DNA of 64,000 bases from Nocardia cyriacigeorgica (GCF_010858045.1 NZ_JAAGVC010000005.1:141088-205087); one strand, 5' to 3'; positions 8,002 through 18,649 are shown, numbered from the stretch's first letter. The notes: a model not told the origin generated them from the letters alone. A program made the numbers and translations.

Positions 8002-8490
8002 ATGACGGTGCTGGCGCTGGCGATCGGCGCGGACGTTCTCGCGGCGGGCCGGGTGCGTGCCGGCGGCGTCCACGCCATCCGGCGCAAGCCCATGCCCGCG
8101 ACGCCGGCGTGGTGGTCCTGCCGCGAACTGCTGCTCGATGTCGCCGGCGACGACGAGGTCACCGCGGTCGGGATCGCGTGCGCGGGGCGGATCGGCGGAC
8201 CCGCCGGCACGGTCGGGTGGGCCGGAATCTCCGGCCGTTGCGGCGGATTCGGGATGGTCGCGGCGGTGCGCAAGATGTTTCCCGCGGCCGTGGTGCGCAT
8301 GGGCACCGAAGGGCTGTGCGCGGCGCTCGCCGCGCAGCAGTCGCAGGCCTCGTACGGGGTGGAGACGGTGCTCGCCGGGGCCGAGCTACTCGCAACGATC
8401 GCCGAGGAACGATCGTTGCTCAGCTGGCCACCGGAGCAGGACGACGTCCGCCGCGCGCTGCCGCTCGGTCCGTGCGAGCAGTACCGGTAG
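8002..8490 (+). CDS. Small protein resembling the N-terminal half of a ROK sugar kinase
   Basis: A 162-residue protein of unknown function. Its layout recalls the first lobe of ROK-family kinases: a beta strand and glycine turn at the N-terminus (LALAIGADVLAAGRV), a VGIACAGRIGG segment like the ROK VGIxxPGxV strand, and a GWAGISGR loop. It stops before the ATP-binding second lobe, and the canonical N-terminal D-x-G-G-T phosphate loop is absent. Catalysis is therefore unlikely and a degenerate or binding-only role is possible. It lies between the hydrolase gene and map on the same strand with no obvious ribosome-binding site. The kinase relationship is tentative. Confidence 0.55.
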   Translation: MTVLALAIGADVLAAGRVRAGGVHAIRRKPMPATPAWWSCRELLLDVAGDDEVTAVGIACAGRIGGPAGTVGWAGISGRCGGFGMVAAVRKMFPAAVVRMGTEGLCAALAAQQSQASYGVETVLAGAELLATIAEERSLLSWPPEQDDVRRALPLGPCEQYR

Positions 8491-8571
8491 CGGTGGCATG
8501 ACCCATCATGCGAGGAGGTCGAGCGCGGTGGGCGACGGTCTACCCGCAGTGCGGGCCGCTAGGGTGGAGCC

Positions 8572-9435
8572 ATGTCCGTGCGCACCCGTCAGCCGCTAGT
8601 TCCCGGTACGCAATCGCCGATCCGGGAGGTTCCGCGCGCCATCGAGCGCCCGGAATACGCCTGGAAGAAGACCGTCAACGAAGGCCACGAGCCGTGGGTG
8701 CAGACGCCGGAGACGATCGAGAAGATGCGGGTGGCCGGCCGGATCGCGGCACGGGCGCTGGCGGAAGCCGGTAAGGCCGTCGCGCCCGGCGTGACCACCG
8801 ACGAACTGGACCGGATCGTGCACGAATACCTGTGCGATCACGGCGCCTACCCGTCGACGCTCGGCTACAAGGGTTTCCCGAAATCCTGCTGCACCTCGCT
8901 GAACGAGGTCATCTGCCACGGCATTCCGGATTCCACCGTCATCGAGGACGGCGACATCGTCAATATCGACGTCACCGCCTACATCGACGGCGTCCACGGC
9001 GACACCAACAAGACCTACCTGGCCGGCGATGTCGACGAGGAGGTGCGCCTGCTGGTCGAGCGCACCGAAGAGGCCACCATGCGCGCGATCAAGGCGGTGC
9101 GCCCCGGGCGCGCGCTCAACGTCATCGGGCGCGTCATCGAGTCCTACGCCAACCGGTTCGGCTACGGCGTGGTCCGCGACTTCACCGGCCACGGCGTCGG
9201 CCCCACCTTCCACAGCGGCCTGGTGATCCTGCACTACGATCAGCCCGCGGTGGATTCGGTGATCGAGCCGGGCATGACCTTCACCATCGAGCCGATGATC
9301 AACCTCGGCGGCATCGACTACGAGATCTGGGACGACGGCTGGACCGTGGTCACCAAGGACCGCAAGTGGACCGCGCAGTTCGAGCACACCCTCGTCGTCA
9401 CCGATACCGGCGCGGAAATCCTGACCCTGCCGTGA
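8572..9435 (+). CDS. map: Methionine aminopeptidase, type 1c
   Basis: Removes the initiator methionine from nascent proteins. The 287 residues include all five metal ligands: Asp133 (VNIDVT), Asp144 (HGDTNKT), His207 (FTGHGVGP), Glu240 (TIEPM) and Glu271 (QFEHT), plus the substrate His116 (ICHGIPD). The N-terminal extension of about 40 residues with PLVPG resembles the proline-containing linker of the mycobacterial type 1c enzyme (MapB, Rv2861c), thought to bind the ribosome. A TAGGGT box ends six bases before the ATG, so a leaderless transcript is likely. Length and motifs match the family. Confidence 0.95.
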   Translation: MSVRTRQPLVPGTQSPIREVPRAIERPEYAWKKTVNEGHEPWVQTPETIEKMRVAGRIAARALAEAGKAVAPGVTTDELDRIVHEYLCDHGAYPSTLGYKGFPKSCCTSLNEVICHGIPDSTVIEDGDIVNIDVTAYIDGVHGDTNKTYLAGDVDEEVRLLVERTEEATMRAIKAVRPGRALNVIGRVIESYANRFGYGVVRDFTGHGVGPTFHSGLVILHYDQPAVDSVIEPGMTFTIEPMINLGGIDYEIWDDGWTVVTKDRKWTAQFEHTLVVTDTGAEILTLP

Positions 9436-9535
9436 ACACGGTGGTCGGTGGCCACCGGGCGGCGAGCGGATTCGGCTCGGACGTCGGTGCGGTGCCGCCC
9501 GTTCACCGGCGGCCGCGAGCCTGCGCGGGCCGGGG

Positions 9536-11254
9536 ATGAAGGGCGCGCTGCTGGTCGCAGGCACCACCTCGGATGCCGGTAAGAGCGTGCTGGTCGCCGG
9601 CATCTGCCGGATGCTGGCCCGGCGCGGGGTGCGGGTGGCGCCGTTCAAGGCGCAGAACATGTCGAACAACTCGGTGGTCACCCTCGACGGCGGGGAGATC
9701 GGCCGGGCGCAGGCGCTGCAGGCCCGAGCGTGTGGGCTCGAGCCCAGCGTGCGTTTCAATCCGGTGCTGCTCAAACCGGGCAGCGATCGACGCTCGCAGT
9801 TGGTGGTCCGGGGGAAGGCCGTCGATACCATCGGCGCCGGCGACTACTTCCGACATCGGCAGTGGCTTCGGGGGGTCGTCGCGGACGAGTTGGCGGCATT
9901 GCGCGCCGAGTTCGATGTGGTGATCTGCGAGGGCGCGGGCTCGCCCGCCGAAATCAACCTGCGCGCCACCGATCTGGCGAATATGGGGCTGGCCCGAGCG
10001 GCCGATCTCCCGGTGCTGATCGTCGGCGATATCGACCGCGGCGGGGTGCTCGCGCATCTGTTCGGCACCCTGGCGATCCTGGAACCCGAAGATCAGCAAC
10101 TGATTTCCGGGTTCGTGATCAACAAGTTCCGCGGCGACGTCGAGCTGCTGCGACCCGGCCTCGACCAGCTCACCGCGCGCACCGGCCGCCCGACGCTCGG
10201 CGTCATCCCCTACAGCGACGAACTGTGGATCGACGCCGAGGATTCGCTCGGCACCGTAGCCGACGCCCCGGTCGGGCGCCCGCGCCCGCCGATCGGCAGC
10301 GAATGGCTGACCGTCGCGGCGGTCCGGCTGCCCCGCATCTCGAACTCCACCGATGTGGAGGCCTTGGCGTGCGAGCCAGGGGTCTCGGTGCGGTGGGTGA
10401 CCGAACCGTCGCGATTGTCCGGCGCCGACCTGGTGGTGCTGCCGGGGAGCAAGGCCACCGTCGACGATCTGCGCTGGTTGCGCCGCACCGGATTGGCCGA
10501 TGCGCTGCTCGCCCGAGCTGCTGCGGGCGGGCCGATCTTCGGCATCTGCGGGGGCTATCAGATGCTGGGCTCCCGCATCATCGACGAGGTGGAGTCGGGG
10601 GCGGGGACGGTCGACGGTCTCGGGCTGCTCGATCTCGAGGTCGAATTCGGCGCGCCCAAGGTCGTGCGGCGGGTGGTCGGCGTGGGTGCGGCTGCGCCGG
10701 GGATCGCCCTGCACGGATATGAAATTCATCACGGCCGGGTCCGGCGCACCGGTGAGCGCCACTGGCTTCGTCTCACGCCGGACGAGCGTCGGGACCCCGC
10801 CGGGACGTCGCCCGAATACGACGATCATCCGCTGCCCGGGCACCGGAACGATCCCGTGCCGAGGGAATCGGCAGCACTGGGCGCCGGGACCACCGCCGCA
10901 GGTTCGGGCCCCGACGGCGAGCCCGGCCGCAACGATGCGCTCACGCCTGGCGTACCCGAGGGCAGCGTCCGCGGGACTGTCTGGGGCACCCATGTCCATG
11001 GGTTGATGGAATCGGATGAGTTCCGCCGTGCCTGGCTCGCCGAGATCGCCGCGCAGGCCGGACGCACGGGATTCCGCGTCGCGTCCGGCACCTCCGTCGC
11101 GGCCGTGCGCCTCGCCCAGCTCGATCTGCTCGCCGACCTCGTGGAGCAGCATCTCGACCTGGACGCGTTCGACCGCCTGCTCGTCGGCGGCGCGCCGCGA
11201 GATCTGCCTGCCGTCACCGCTACCAGAGACGACGCAGCCCGCCTCACGCCCTGA
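9536..11254 (+). CDS. cobQ: Cobyric acid synthase CobQ
   Basis: Amidates adenosylcobyrinic acid a,c-diamide at positions b, d, e and g, using glutamine and ATP, in cobalamin synthesis. The N-terminal P-loop-type domain starts [14 protein letters not shown] (residues 9-22), followed by KAQNMSNNS. The class I glutamine amidotransferase domain has nucleophile Cys338 in [10 protein letters not shown] and catalytic His488 in GTHVHGL. At 572 residues it is about 70 longer than usual. The excess is a hydrophilic, low-complexity stretch at about residues 414-476, inserted just before the catalytic His. Start at ATG 9536 has only a weak GGGG upstream. cobO, cobB and cobE lie a few kilobases downstream. 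Confidence 0.94.
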   Translation: MKGALLVAGTTSDAGKSVLVAGICRMLARRGVRVAPFKAQNMSNNSVVTLDGGEIGRAQALQARACGLEPSVRFNPVLLKPGSDRRSQLVVRGKAVDTIGAGDYFRHRQWLRGVVADELAALRAEFDVVICEGAGSPAEINLRATDLANMGLARAADLPVLIVGDIDRGGVLAHLFGTLAILEPEDQQLISGFVINKFRGDVELLRPGLDQLTARTGRPTLGVIPYSDELWIDAEDSLGTVADAPVGRPRPPIGSEWLTVAAVRLPRISNSTDVEALACEPGVSVRWVTEPSRLSGADLVVLPGSKATVDDLRWLRRTGLADALLARAAAGGPIFGICGGYQMLGSRIIDEVESGAGTVDGLGLLDLEVEFGAPKVVRRVVGVGAAAPGIALHGYEIHHGRVRRTGERHWLRLTPDERRDPAGTSPEYDDHPLPGHRNDPVPRESAALGAGTTAAGSGPDGEPGRNDALTPGVPEGSVRGTVWGTHVHGLMESDEFRRAWLAEIAAQAGRTGFRVASGTSVAAVRLAQLDLLADLVEQHLDLDAFDRLLVGGAPRDLPAVTATRDDAARLTP

Positions 11255-11445
11255 TCGTGCGGGCGGGCGCGGCCCGACACACCGCTTCCCGGACAGATAT
11301 GCCCCGCCGATCCGGTCAGTGCCCGATCGCGGCCCGCCGCGGTGGACTGCCGCCGGTTGCCCTCGCCACCCCGAAATCCGCACGGACCAGCGGTTTCGGC
11401 TGACAACTCCCTACGGTTCACGCCTGCGGTGTAGCGTCCTTCGGC

Positions 11446-12009
11446 ATGAAGCCTCGGCGGATTGCGGTCGGCGACCGGGAATGGACGGTACGGGTCGACG
11501 GCCCGGAAACTCAGCACAGCGTATTGCTGTTGCCCGACGCGGGGGACCCGCCCGATGTCTTCGACCGGGTCTGCGCGCGGCTGCACAATTCCGATCTGCG
11601 CACCATCGCGGTGGAGACGGTCGATCGGCTCGACACCACCGGCGTCTACGCCATCCTCGACGAACTCGGGGTGCCCTGGGTGAACGTCGCGGGGCGGGGC
11701 GAGGGCGCCAGCGTCGCCTGGCAGGTGTGCGCCACCGGTTTCGGCCGGTTCATCAGCCTGGTCGTCGCCGACCGCGGACATCCCGCCGTACCGGACGCCG
11801 ACGGTGCGGTCCGCGACCCGGACTGCCGGGCGGTGGAACTGCCCACCACCGTGCTGGTCACCAAATCGCTGCCGCGTTCGGTGGCCGACACCTCGGGCCG
11901 CTACGTCTACGGGGAGTACCGGGTGGTCGCCCTCGACGTCGACAATGTCGCCCTCGAAGCCGACCACGAACTGGCCACCGAGATCGTGCTACGCACCAGC
12001 CTCTGGTGA
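11446..12009 (+). CDS. Alpha/beta-hydrolase-like protein lacking the nucleophile
   Basis: A 187-residue protein of unknown function. It has alpha/beta-hydrolase order: a strand and oxyanion-like LLLPDAGDPP (residues 27-36), then VNVAGRGEGASVAWQV, where the usual G-x-S-x-G elbow reads G-R-G-E-G (residues 83-87). The catalytic serine is therefore replaced by glycine, and hydrolysis is unlikely. A TAGCGT box ends eight bases before the ATG, predicting a leaderless transcript. Its 3' end overlaps the convergent hydrolase gene by 21 bases. It may be a non-catalytic binding or regulatory protein; conservation is unknown. Confidence 0.65.
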   Translation: MKPRRIAVGDREWTVRVDGPETQHSVLLLPDAGDPPDVFDRVCARLHNSDLRTIAVETVDRLDTTGVYAILDELGVPWVNVAGRGEGASVAWQVCATGFGRFISLVVADRGHPAVPDADGAVRDPDCRAVELPTTVLVTKSLPRSVADTSGRYVYGEYRVVALDVDNVALEADHELATEIVLRTSLW

Positions 12010-13059
12010 GGCGGCCAGGCTGCGGCGGTAGCTCGTCAGCCAGTCCAGCCAGGCATCCAATTCCTCGAACGCCTTGGCCAGCGGCTGCGCCGAGGACAAG
12101 AACACATCGTGGCGGGCGCCGTCGATCGGCACGATCGAGGTGCGATCACCCAGGCAACCGGCCCAGCGCTGGATCTGCCTGACATCGAGCACCGCGTCGG
12201 CCACGTCGACGGCCGGGCCGTACTTGCGGGCGAATTTCGTCAACCGGGACCGCAGCAGCAGTGAGGGCACCCCGATATCGAGACCGGCGTGCAGTTGCGC
12301 GTGCCCGCGCCGGATGGCGCGCAACCAGCCGAAGCGCACCGGGAAACCGTGCAGCGGCTTCCAATCGAGGTTGTAATCCCACTCGCCGGAGGCGGTGTGG
12401 TGCAGGCTGGCGCCATAGGCATCGGTCTTCGCGAGCGGCAGTTCGTCGCGGGACCGGAAGCGGCCGAGCGCGTGGATGATCGGGGTGCCCACCGTGCGGT
12501 AGTAGGACGGGCCCTGCAAATCGAACCAGGGGCTGTTCAGCACCAGCCCGGTGATCCCGGCCGCCGCGGTGCCCTCGGCCCGGTTCAACCGGTCCAGCCA
12601 CAGCGGCACGACCAGCCCGCCGGTGGAGTGGGCGACCAGCAGCACGTCCTTGCCGGTTTCGGCGCGGATGATGCGCAGCGCCTCGTCGAGTTCGGCGTCG
12701 TAGAGAGACAGGTCGCTGACGTAGTGCGGCGTCTGCCCCTCGCGCAGTGACCGGCCGCACTTGCGCAGATCGAGTGCGTAGAACTGGTGCCCGCGGTCGG
12801 CGAAATGCACGGCCAGATGCCGCTGGAAGAAATAGTCGGTGAACCCGTGGACGTAGAGCACCGCGCTCTCGGTACTCGCCGCGGCCTCGCCACCGGCGGG
12901 GACGTGGCGCACCAGGGTGGCAACCGCCTGCCCCTCACCGTCGGGATCGGCGCCGAAATCCAGGGTGCGCTGCTCGTAATCGGCGCCGAGGATATCGGGC
13001 TGCCAGTCGGCGGTGCGGGTGCCGGCGCGGGAATCGACCGAGGTCTCGTTCGTCACCAC
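11989..13059 (-). CDS. Alpha/beta hydrolase (Rv2854-like lysophospholipase family)
   Basis: A 356-residue serine hydrolase of the lysophospholipase/monoglyceride-lipase group. It has the oxyanion motif YVHGFTDYF (residues 69-77), nucleophile Ser145 in VAHSTGGL, and a terminal His in IDGARHDVFLS (about residue 310). The probable acidic residue lies in the ADAVLD segment about 30 residues earlier. There is no signal peptide, so it is cytoplasmic. In M. tuberculosis the homologue Rv2854 also lies beside mqo, supporting orthology. It converges on the upstream gene with a 21-base overlap. Substrate unknown; short-chain lipids are likely by family. Confidence 0.8.
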   Translation of the reverse strand: MVTNETSVDSRAGTRTADWQPDILGADYEQRTLDFGADPDGEGQAVATLVRHVPAGGEAAASTESAVLYVHGFTDYFFQRHLAVHFADRGHQFYALDLRKCGRSLREGQTPHYVSDLSLYDAELDEALRIIRAETGKDVLLVAHSTGGLVVPLWLDRLNRAEGTAAAGITGLVLNSPWFDLQGPSYYRTVGTPIIHALGRFRSRDELPLAKTDAYGASLHHTASGEWDYNLDWKPLHGFPVRFGWLRAIRRGHAQLHAGLDIGVPSLLLRSRLTKFARKYGPAVDVADAVLDVRQIQRWAGCLGDRTSIVPIDGARHDVFLSSAQPLAKAFEELDAWLDWLTSYRRSLAASPEAGA

Positions 13060-13210
13060 CTCAATCTAAGCGACACCCCTGCCGCAGGCGAGCGGCCGCC
13101 CCGCCGAGCGGGCGCAACGACGCGCCGGGAGGAATCTTTGTCACATTCGCCGGGTTCGTTGCTGGTCTGCGCGGTGGTGAGGTGCACAATTGGCGGTAGG
13201 TGAACGGCGG

Positions 13211-13263
13211 GTAACCTACATCCCGCCGACGCCCGTGTCGGTGACGACACGGGATGTCGTTAC
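13211..13263 (+). other. Nested inverted repeats in the mqo leader
   Basis: Two hairpins share bases. An inner one pairs CCCGTGTC (13232-13239) with GACACGGG (13246-13253) over a six-base loop. An outer one pairs ACATCCCG (13218-13225) with CGGGATGT (13250-13257), extended by GTAAC (13211-13215) with GTTAC (13259-13263). They cannot form together because both use 13250-13253. The segment lies about 80-130 bases before mqo and could be a regulatory leader or an operator. No known riboswitch class was recognised. Confidence 0.5.
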
Positions 13264-13342
13264 AACCGCATAGTGCCCGTGCCCAGGCGGAGCCACCTCA
13301 GCCGGTGGGTCCGCGCACAAGGACAAGGAAGTCGATCTACCC

Positions 13343-14866
13343 GTGCCGAACGCTGACCTGACTGAAAAGACCGATGTCGTACTCATCGGTGCCGGCATCA
13401 TGAGCGCCACCCTGGGTGCGCTGCTTCGTCAGCTGCAGCCGGACTGGTCGATCTCGGTGTTCGAGCGCCTCGACGCCGCCGCGGCCGAGAGCAGCGACCC
13501 GTGGAACAACGCGGGAACCGGACACTCGGCGCTGTGCGAGCTGAACTACAGCCCGCAGAAGCCGGACGGCTCGGTCGATGTGAGCAAGGCCGTCGACATC
13601 AACGAGCGGTTCCAGGTCTCGCGCCAGTTCTGGGCCTACGCCGTGGAGAACGGTGTGCTCGGCGATCCGTCGCAGTTCATCAACCCGATCCCGCACGTCA
13701 GCTTCACTCACGGTGCCGACGATGTGCAGTACCTGCGCAAGCGGTACGAGGCGCTGGCCCCGCACCCGCTGTTCGCGGGCATGGAGTTCATCGACAGCCC
13801 CGACGAGTTCTCCCGCCGCCTGCCGCTGATGGCGCGCGGCCGCGATTTCTCCGAGCCCATCGCGCTGAACTGGACCGACGCCGGCACCGATATCGACTTC
13901 GGCTCGTTGACCAAGCAGCTGCTCGCCTACATCGGTTCCACCGGCGCCGATATCGCCTTCGGTCACGAGGTGCGTGATCTGAGCAAGCAGTCCGACGGCA
14001 CCTGGCGGGTCAAGGTGCGCAACCTGCGTACCGGCAAGTCCCGCACCGTGGTGTCGAAGTTCGTCTTCGTCGGCGCAGGCGGCGGCGCGCTGCCGCTGCT
14101 GCAGAAGTCGGGCATCAAGGAGATCAAGGGCTTCGCCGGGTTCCCGGTCAGCGGTCAGTTCCTGCGCTGCACCAACCCCGAGCTGATCGCCCGCCACGAC
14201 GCGAAGGTCTACGGCAAGGCCGCGGTCGGCGCCCCGCCGATGTCGGTGCCGCATCTGGACACTCGCGTCATCAACGGCAAGCCCGGCCTGCTGTTCGGCC
14301 CGTATGCCGGCTGGACCCCGATGTTCCTCAAGGACGGTAAGTACACCGACCTGTTCAAGTCGATCCGTCCGGGCAATATCGCGCCCATGCTCGGCGTCGG
14401 CGTCACCGAACTGGGCCTGGTCAAGTACCTCGTGTCCGAACTGCTCAAGTCGCAGGCAGGCAAGGTCTACACCATGGAGGAGTTCATCCCCCGCGCCGAG
14501 GCCAAGGACTGGGAGATCATCACCGCCGGCCAGCGTGTGCAGATCATCCGCCGCAAGGGCGTGGGCGGCGTGCTCGAACTGGGCACCGCCGTCATCGCGG
14601 CTCAGGACGGCACCATCGCCGGTCTGCTCGGGGCCTCGCCGGGCGCCTCCACCTGTGTCACCGCGATGCTCGATGTGTTGCAGCGCTGCTTCCCGCGCGA
14701 GTACGCCGACTGGACGCCGAAGCTGAAGGAAATGGTGCCCTCCCTCGGGGTGAAGCTGTCGGAGAACCAGGCGCTGTTCCAGGAGGTGTGGGACTGGACG
14801 TCCAAGGCCCTCCAGCTCGATTCCGCCGCCACGCCGAGGACCGTGGGGGTCGCGCCGACGGCGTAG
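13343..14866 (+). CDS. mqo: Malate:quinone oxidoreductase
   Basis: A membrane-associated FAD enzyme that oxidises malate to oxaloacetate and passes electrons to menaquinone, replacing NAD-malate dehydrogenase in the TCA cycle. The 507 residues open with [15 protein letters not shown] (FAD-binding, residues 11-25) and [20 protein letters not shown], a family hallmark. The ending includes [16 protein letters not shown]. Length matches the family (about 490-500). GTG 13343 follows AAGGAAG, with about 11 bases of spacing. A possible structured leader lies upstream. Orthologous to Rv2852c and followed, as there, by an acetyltransferase gene. Confidence 0.96.
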   Translation: MPNADLTEKTDVVLIGAGIMSATLGALLRQLQPDWSISVFERLDAAAAESSDPWNNAGTGHSALCELNYSPQKPDGSVDVSKAVDINERFQVSRQFWAYAVENGVLGDPSQFINPIPHVSFTHGADDVQYLRKRYEALAPHPLFAGMEFIDSPDEFSRRLPLMARGRDFSEPIALNWTDAGTDIDFGSLTKQLLAYIGSTGADIAFGHEVRDLSKQSDGTWRVKVRNLRTGKSRTVVSKFVFVGAGGGALPLLQKSGIKEIKGFAGFPVSGQFLRCTNPELIARHDAKVYGKAAVGAPPMSVPHLDTRVINGKPGLLFGPYAGWTPMFLKDGKYTDLFKSIRPGNIAPMLGVGVTELGLVKYLVSELLKSQAGKVYTMEEFIPRAEAKDWEIITAGQRVQIIRRKGVGGVLELGTAVIAAQDGTIAGLLGASPGASTCVTAMLDVLQRCFPREYADWTPKLKEMVPSLGVKLSENQALFQEVWDWTSKALQLDSAATPRTVGVAPTA

Positions 14867-14884
14867 GTGTGATAGCAAGACGCG

Positions 14885-15334
14885 ATGATGTCAACGGTTG
14901 CTCTCAAACGGTCATGGGCACAGGATCTCGATACCGCCACCCTGTACCAGCTGTTGAAACTTCGCGTCGAAGTCTTTGTCGTAGAACAGAAATGCGCGTA
15001 CCCGGAGCTGGACGGACTCGACCTGCTACCGGAAACGCGCCATTTCTGGCTCGACGACGAAGGTGAGGTCATCGCGACGCTTCGGCTGCTCGAAGAGCAC
15101 CACGACGGCGTGAAGTCCTTCCGGATCGGGCGGCTGTGCACAGCGGTCCCGGCCCGCGGGCACGGTTACACCACCCGCCTGTTGCAGGCCGCGCTGGCCG
15201 AAGTGGGTTCGGATACCGTGCGCATCAACGCCCAGACCTATCTGATCGACCTGTACAGCAAGCACGGGTTCGAGGTGGACGGCGAAGAGTTCGTCGACGA
15301 CGGTGTCCCGCACGTTCCCATGCGCAAGGGTTAG
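14885..15334 (+). CDS. GNAT acetyltransferase, ElaA-like
   Basis: A 149-residue single-domain acetyltransferase. The acetyl-CoA-binding motif A is visible as GRLCTAVPARGHGYTTRLLQAAL (about residues 82-104; R-G-H-G-Y loop). The N-terminal LYQLLKLRVEVFVVEQKCAYPELDGLD stretch is typical of ElaA proteins. A second ATG lies three bases after the first, and either could be used. It follows mqo by 18 bases and is probably co-transcribed, as Rv2851c is with Rv2852c. Substrate unknown. Confidence 0.87.
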   Translation: MMSTVALKRSWAQDLDTATLYQLLKLRVEVFVVEQKCAYPELDGLDLLPETRHFWLDDEGEVIATLRLLEEHHDGVKSFRIGRLCTAVPARGHGYTTRLLQAALAEVGSDTVRINAQTYLIDLYSKHGFEVDGEEFVDDGVPHVPMRKG

Positions 15335-15605
15335 GTGACGTTCGCCGGGCACGTGCTCGCCTCTGACACGGCCGCATCGTCCGCGTGGTGGACGGCCGCG
15401 ACCCTACCGGCGCACCGGATGCGAACGCGGGCCGGCCGCCGTGTGTCCCGGTGCCGCCACCGATGGCCCGCGTCGCGATCTCGTCAGTCCGGCTTCGGTG
15501 GGCGGCGGGGGCCGGCTGGCAGCGCCCCCGGATCGGCCTACCGCGCCCGTTCGGTTGCCGTAGGTCGACGTCGGACGGGTTGGCCGCGCCGCATAGAGTC
15601 GGGGT

Positions 15606-17669
15606 GTGTCCGTGTCGCATGCCGAAACCGCAATGTCGTCCGCTGCTCACGGTGCGGGGCGCCCGCCGACCGGTGCCCGTGACGAAGCCGGGTTCCCGTT
15701 CTCCGCGGTCGTCGGACAGGAACGGCTGCAACTGGCGCTGATCCTGTGCGCGGTGCACCCCGGCATCGGTGGCGTGCTGGTGCGCGGCGAGAAGGGCACC
15801 GCCAAATCGACGGTGGTGCGCGCGCTGGCCCAGCTGCTGCCGCCGGTGGTGGACGAGACCGGCGCGCGTCCGGCCCGGCTGGTGGAGCTGCCGGTCGGCG
15901 CCACCGAGGACCGCGTGGTCGGCTCACTCGATCTGGAACGGGTGCTGCGCGACGGCGAGCAGGCCTTCCGGCCGGGACTGCTGGCGGCCGCGCATCACGG
16001 CGTGCTCTACGTCGACGAGGTGAACCTGCTGCACGACCACCTGGTGGACGTGCTGCTGGACGCCGCCGCGATGGGCCGGGTGCACATCGAACGCGACGGT
16101 GTCTCGCATTCGCATCCCGCGCGCTTCGTGCTGGTCGGCACCATGAATCCGGAAGAGGGCGAACTGCGCCCGCAGCTGCTGGACCGCTTCGGGCTGACCG
16201 TCGACGTGGCCGCCTCCCGCGACGTCGACGTGCGGATGGCGGTAGTGCGCCGTCGCCTGGACTACGAGGCCGATCCCGACGGATTCGCCGCCCGCTACGC
16301 CGCCGCCGACCGCGAGGTCGCCGAGCGCATTCTCACCGCCCGCGACCGACTGTCCGAGGTCGCCCTCGACGATGTGGAGCTGCGCCGGATCGCGGCCCTG
16401 TGCGCCGCCTTCGATGTCGACGGGATGCGGGCGGACCTGGTGGTCGCGCGCACCGCGACCGCGCATGCCGCCTGGCGGGGCAGCGATACCGTCACCGAGG
16501 ACGATGTGCGGGTGGCCGCCGAACTCGCGCTGCCGCATCGGCGTCGGCGCGACCCGTTCGACGAGCCGGGGATCAGCGAGGATCAGCTCGACGAGGCGAT
16601 GCGCGAGGCGGGCGAGGAAGCCGAGCGGGCGCCCGAACCGGAGCCAGGAGCCCAGCCCGACGCTGAGCCCGAGAGCGGGCAAGCAGTGCCGGTCGAGGAC
16701 GACCGTGCCGCAGATACCGGGCACGATCCCGAAGAACCAGACGACGATCCCGATGGCCCGCCGGATCCCCCTGGCGGCGGCCAGGATTCGCCGAAGCGCC
16801 GCGAGGGCGGACAGTCGAAGGAAGGTCGCACCGCCACCCCCACTACGGCTCCCGCGAAGCCGCCGCGCTGGGAGGTGCCCGGCGTCGGCGAAGGCGCTCC
16901 CGGCCGCCGCTCGCGCGCCCAGACCAGGCAGGGCCGCATGGTCCGACCGGACACCGACACCACAGGTGGGTTGCACCTGCTCGGTACCGTTTTCGCCGCC
17001 GCACCGCATCAGCACGCGCGCGGCCGGACCGCGGGGCCGCTGAAATTGGCCACCGAGGATCTGCGCGGCGCGTATCGCGAAGGGCGCGAAGGCAATCTGG
17101 TGGTCTTCGTGGTGGACGCCTCGGGGTCCATGGCGGCGCGCGATCGGCTCTCGGCCGTGACCGGGGCGGTGGTCGCGCTGCTGCGCGATGCTTATCAGCG
17201 GCGGGACAAGGTCGCCGTGATCACCGTGCGCGGCGCCGAGGCGGAACTGGTGCTGCCGCCGACGTCATCGGTCGATATCGCGGTGCGGCGGCTGTCCGGC
17301 ATGCGTACCGGGGGCAAGACTCCGCTCGCCGCGGGCCTGCTGAAGGCGCGCGAGGTCGTGGCGCGCGAACGAGTCCGTGACCCGCGCCGCCGCCCGATGC
17401 TGGTACTGCTCACCGACGGTCGCGCCACCGGCGGCACCGACCCCGTCATCCGTGCCCGCGCCGCGGCTCGGCTGCTCGCCATGGATGCGGTCACGGCCAT
17501 GGTGGTCGATTGCGAACGAGGGATGATCCGGCTCGGCCTCGCCGCCGAACTGGCTCGCGAATTGCGTGGTGAATGTGTGCGATTGGGTGAGCTCACCGGT
17601 GATGCGGTGGCGGGCGCGGTACGGGACTCGGCGCGGGCGATGAGTACAGGGGCCGGCCGGGCAGCGTGA
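15606..17669 (+). CDS. Magnesium/cobalt chelatase-type ATPase with VWA domain (ChlI-ChlD fusion)
   Basis: A 687-residue AAA+ and von Willebrand A fusion homologous to Rv2850c. The AAA+ part has Walker [10 protein letters not shown] (residues 61-69), Walker B VLYVDEVN (133-140) and an arginine-finger region (QLLDRFGL). A long acidic, proline-rich linker (about 340-445) precedes the VWA domain, whose metal site DASGS is at 504-508. It probably energises metal insertion together with a CobN-type large subunit encoded elsewhere; its location beside cobO and cobB supports cobalt. GTG 15606 is favoured because TAGAGT ends six bases upstream; ATG 15633 is an alternative. Confidence 0.88.
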   Translation: MSVSHAETAMSSAAHGAGRPPTGARDEAGFPFSAVVGQERLQLALILCAVHPGIGGVLVRGEKGTAKSTVVRALAQLLPPVVDETGARPARLVELPVGATEDRVVGSLDLERVLRDGEQAFRPGLLAAAHHGVLYVDEVNLLHDHLVDVLLDAAAMGRVHIERDGVSHSHPARFVLVGTMNPEEGELRPQLLDRFGLTVDVAASRDVDVRMAVVRRRLDYEADPDGFAARYAAADREVAERILTARDRLSEVALDDVELRRIAALCAAFDVDGMRADLVVARTATAHAAWRGSDTVTEDDVRVAAELALPHRRRRDPFDEPGISEDQLDEAMREAGEEAERAPEPEPGAQPDAEPESGQAVPVEDDRAADTGHDPEEPDDDPDGPPDPPGGGQDSPKRREGGQSKEGRTATPTTAPAKPPRWEVPGVGEGAPGRRSRAQTRQGRMVRPDTDTTGGLHLLGTVFAAAPHQHARGRTAGPLKLATEDLRGAYREGREGNLVVFVVDASGSMAARDRLSAVTGAVVALLRDAYQRRDKVAVITVRGAEAELVLPPTSSVDIAVRRLSGMRTGGKTPLAAGLLKAREVVARERVRDPRRRPMLVLLTDGRATGGTDPVIRARAAARLLAMDAVTAMVVDCERGMIRLGLAAELARELRGECVRLGELTGDAVAGAVRDSARAMSTGAGRAA

Positions 17670-17934
17670 ACGTGTGGTGCTGCACCCGGTTCGGCCACCG
17701 GTCGGGCGGGAAAGGCGACCGGCCCCTGTGGAGCCCAGGCGCAACGGAGACGTCCCGCGACGGCAGCGGTGGCAGTACCGTTCGGCCCGTTGTCGGCCGA
17801 GTCGGCTCATACGCCGTGGGGTCTGCGATCCGACCCGACGAGTCGGAGTGCGGGAAGGTGGGGCCGGCTCCGGCCGGATGCCGTGCGGTCGACCGCGTCC
17901 GATAACGAAACACAGTGATCAGCGAGGAGATTCG

Positions 17935-18549
17935 ATGCCCAAGGGTGTGCCGGAAACCGTTCCGGACGACGGCCTGACGACGCGGCAGCGCCGCAACCAG
18001 CCGGTGCTCGCCGTGCACACAGGACCCGGTAAGGGCAAGTCCACCGCAGCATTCGGGATGGCCCTGCGGGCCTGGAACCAAGGTTTCGACGTCGCCGTGT
18101 TCCAATTCGTGAAGAGCGCCAAATGGAAGGTCGGCGAAGAAGCCGCCTTCCGCACCCTCGGCCGTCTGCACGAGGAAACCGGCGCCGGCGGGGCCGTGGA
18201 ATGGCACAAGATGGGCGAAGGCTGGTCCTGGACCCGTAAGCACGGCACCGAGGAAGATCATGCCGCCGCCGCGCTGGCCGGATGGCAGGAGATCGCCCGC
18301 CGCCTCGCCGCCGAACAGCACCGCTTCTACGTGCTCGACGAATTCACCTATCCGCTGAAGTGGGGCTGGGTCGATGTCGACGAGGTGGTGCGCACGCTGG
18401 TCGAGCGTCCCGGAAACCAGCATGTCGTCATCACCGGCCGCGACGCCCCCACCGCCCTCATCGAGGCCGCCGACCTGGTCACCGAGATGACCAAGATCAA
18501 GCACCCGATGGACGCCGGGCGCAAGGGCCAACGCGGGATCGAATGGTGA
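17935..18549 (+). CDS. cobO: Corrinoid adenosyltransferase CobO
   Basis: Transfers the 5'-deoxyadenosyl group of ATP to cob(I)yrinic acid a,c-diamide. The 204 residues have the P-loop HTGPGKGKSTA (about residues 28-38), the FQFVKSAKW strand, GEGWSWTRK, and VLDEFTYPLKWGW, all family signatures. ATG 17935 has AGGAGA four bases upstream. About 265 bases separate it from the chelatase gene; that stretch holds no gene, and no cobalamin riboswitch could be recognised in it. The next gene is cobB, about 100 bases downstream. Confidence 0.95.
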   Translation: MPKGVPETVPDDGLTTRQRRNQPVLAVHTGPGKGKSTAAFGMALRAWNQGFDVAVFQFVKSAKWKVGEEAAFRTLGRLHEETGAGGAVEWHKMGEGWSWTRKHGTEEDHAAAALAGWQEIARRLAAEQHRFYVLDEFTYPLKWGWVDVDEVVRTLVERPGNQHVVITGRDAPTALIEAADLVTEMTKIKHPMDAGRKGQRGIEW

Positions 18550-18649
18550 GCGCCGGGCGGAGACCTGCCGCGTCGAGGGCCGCTGTGGCCGAGCCGATGC
18601 GGACCGAGCGCCGGTATGGCGCCGCAGCCGCAGCCGGCCGGAGCCCACG

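Noticed and set aside
13337..14878. Long minus-strand frame covering mqo
   Set aside because: The plus strand encodes a complete malate:quinone oxidoreductase; the opposite frame is a composition artefact.
17670..17934. Possible cobalamin riboswitch before cobO
   Set aside because: The stretch has GGGAA and a GGTGGCAGT near one another, but the conserved core and B12-box order could not be matched on either strand. A covariance search would decide.
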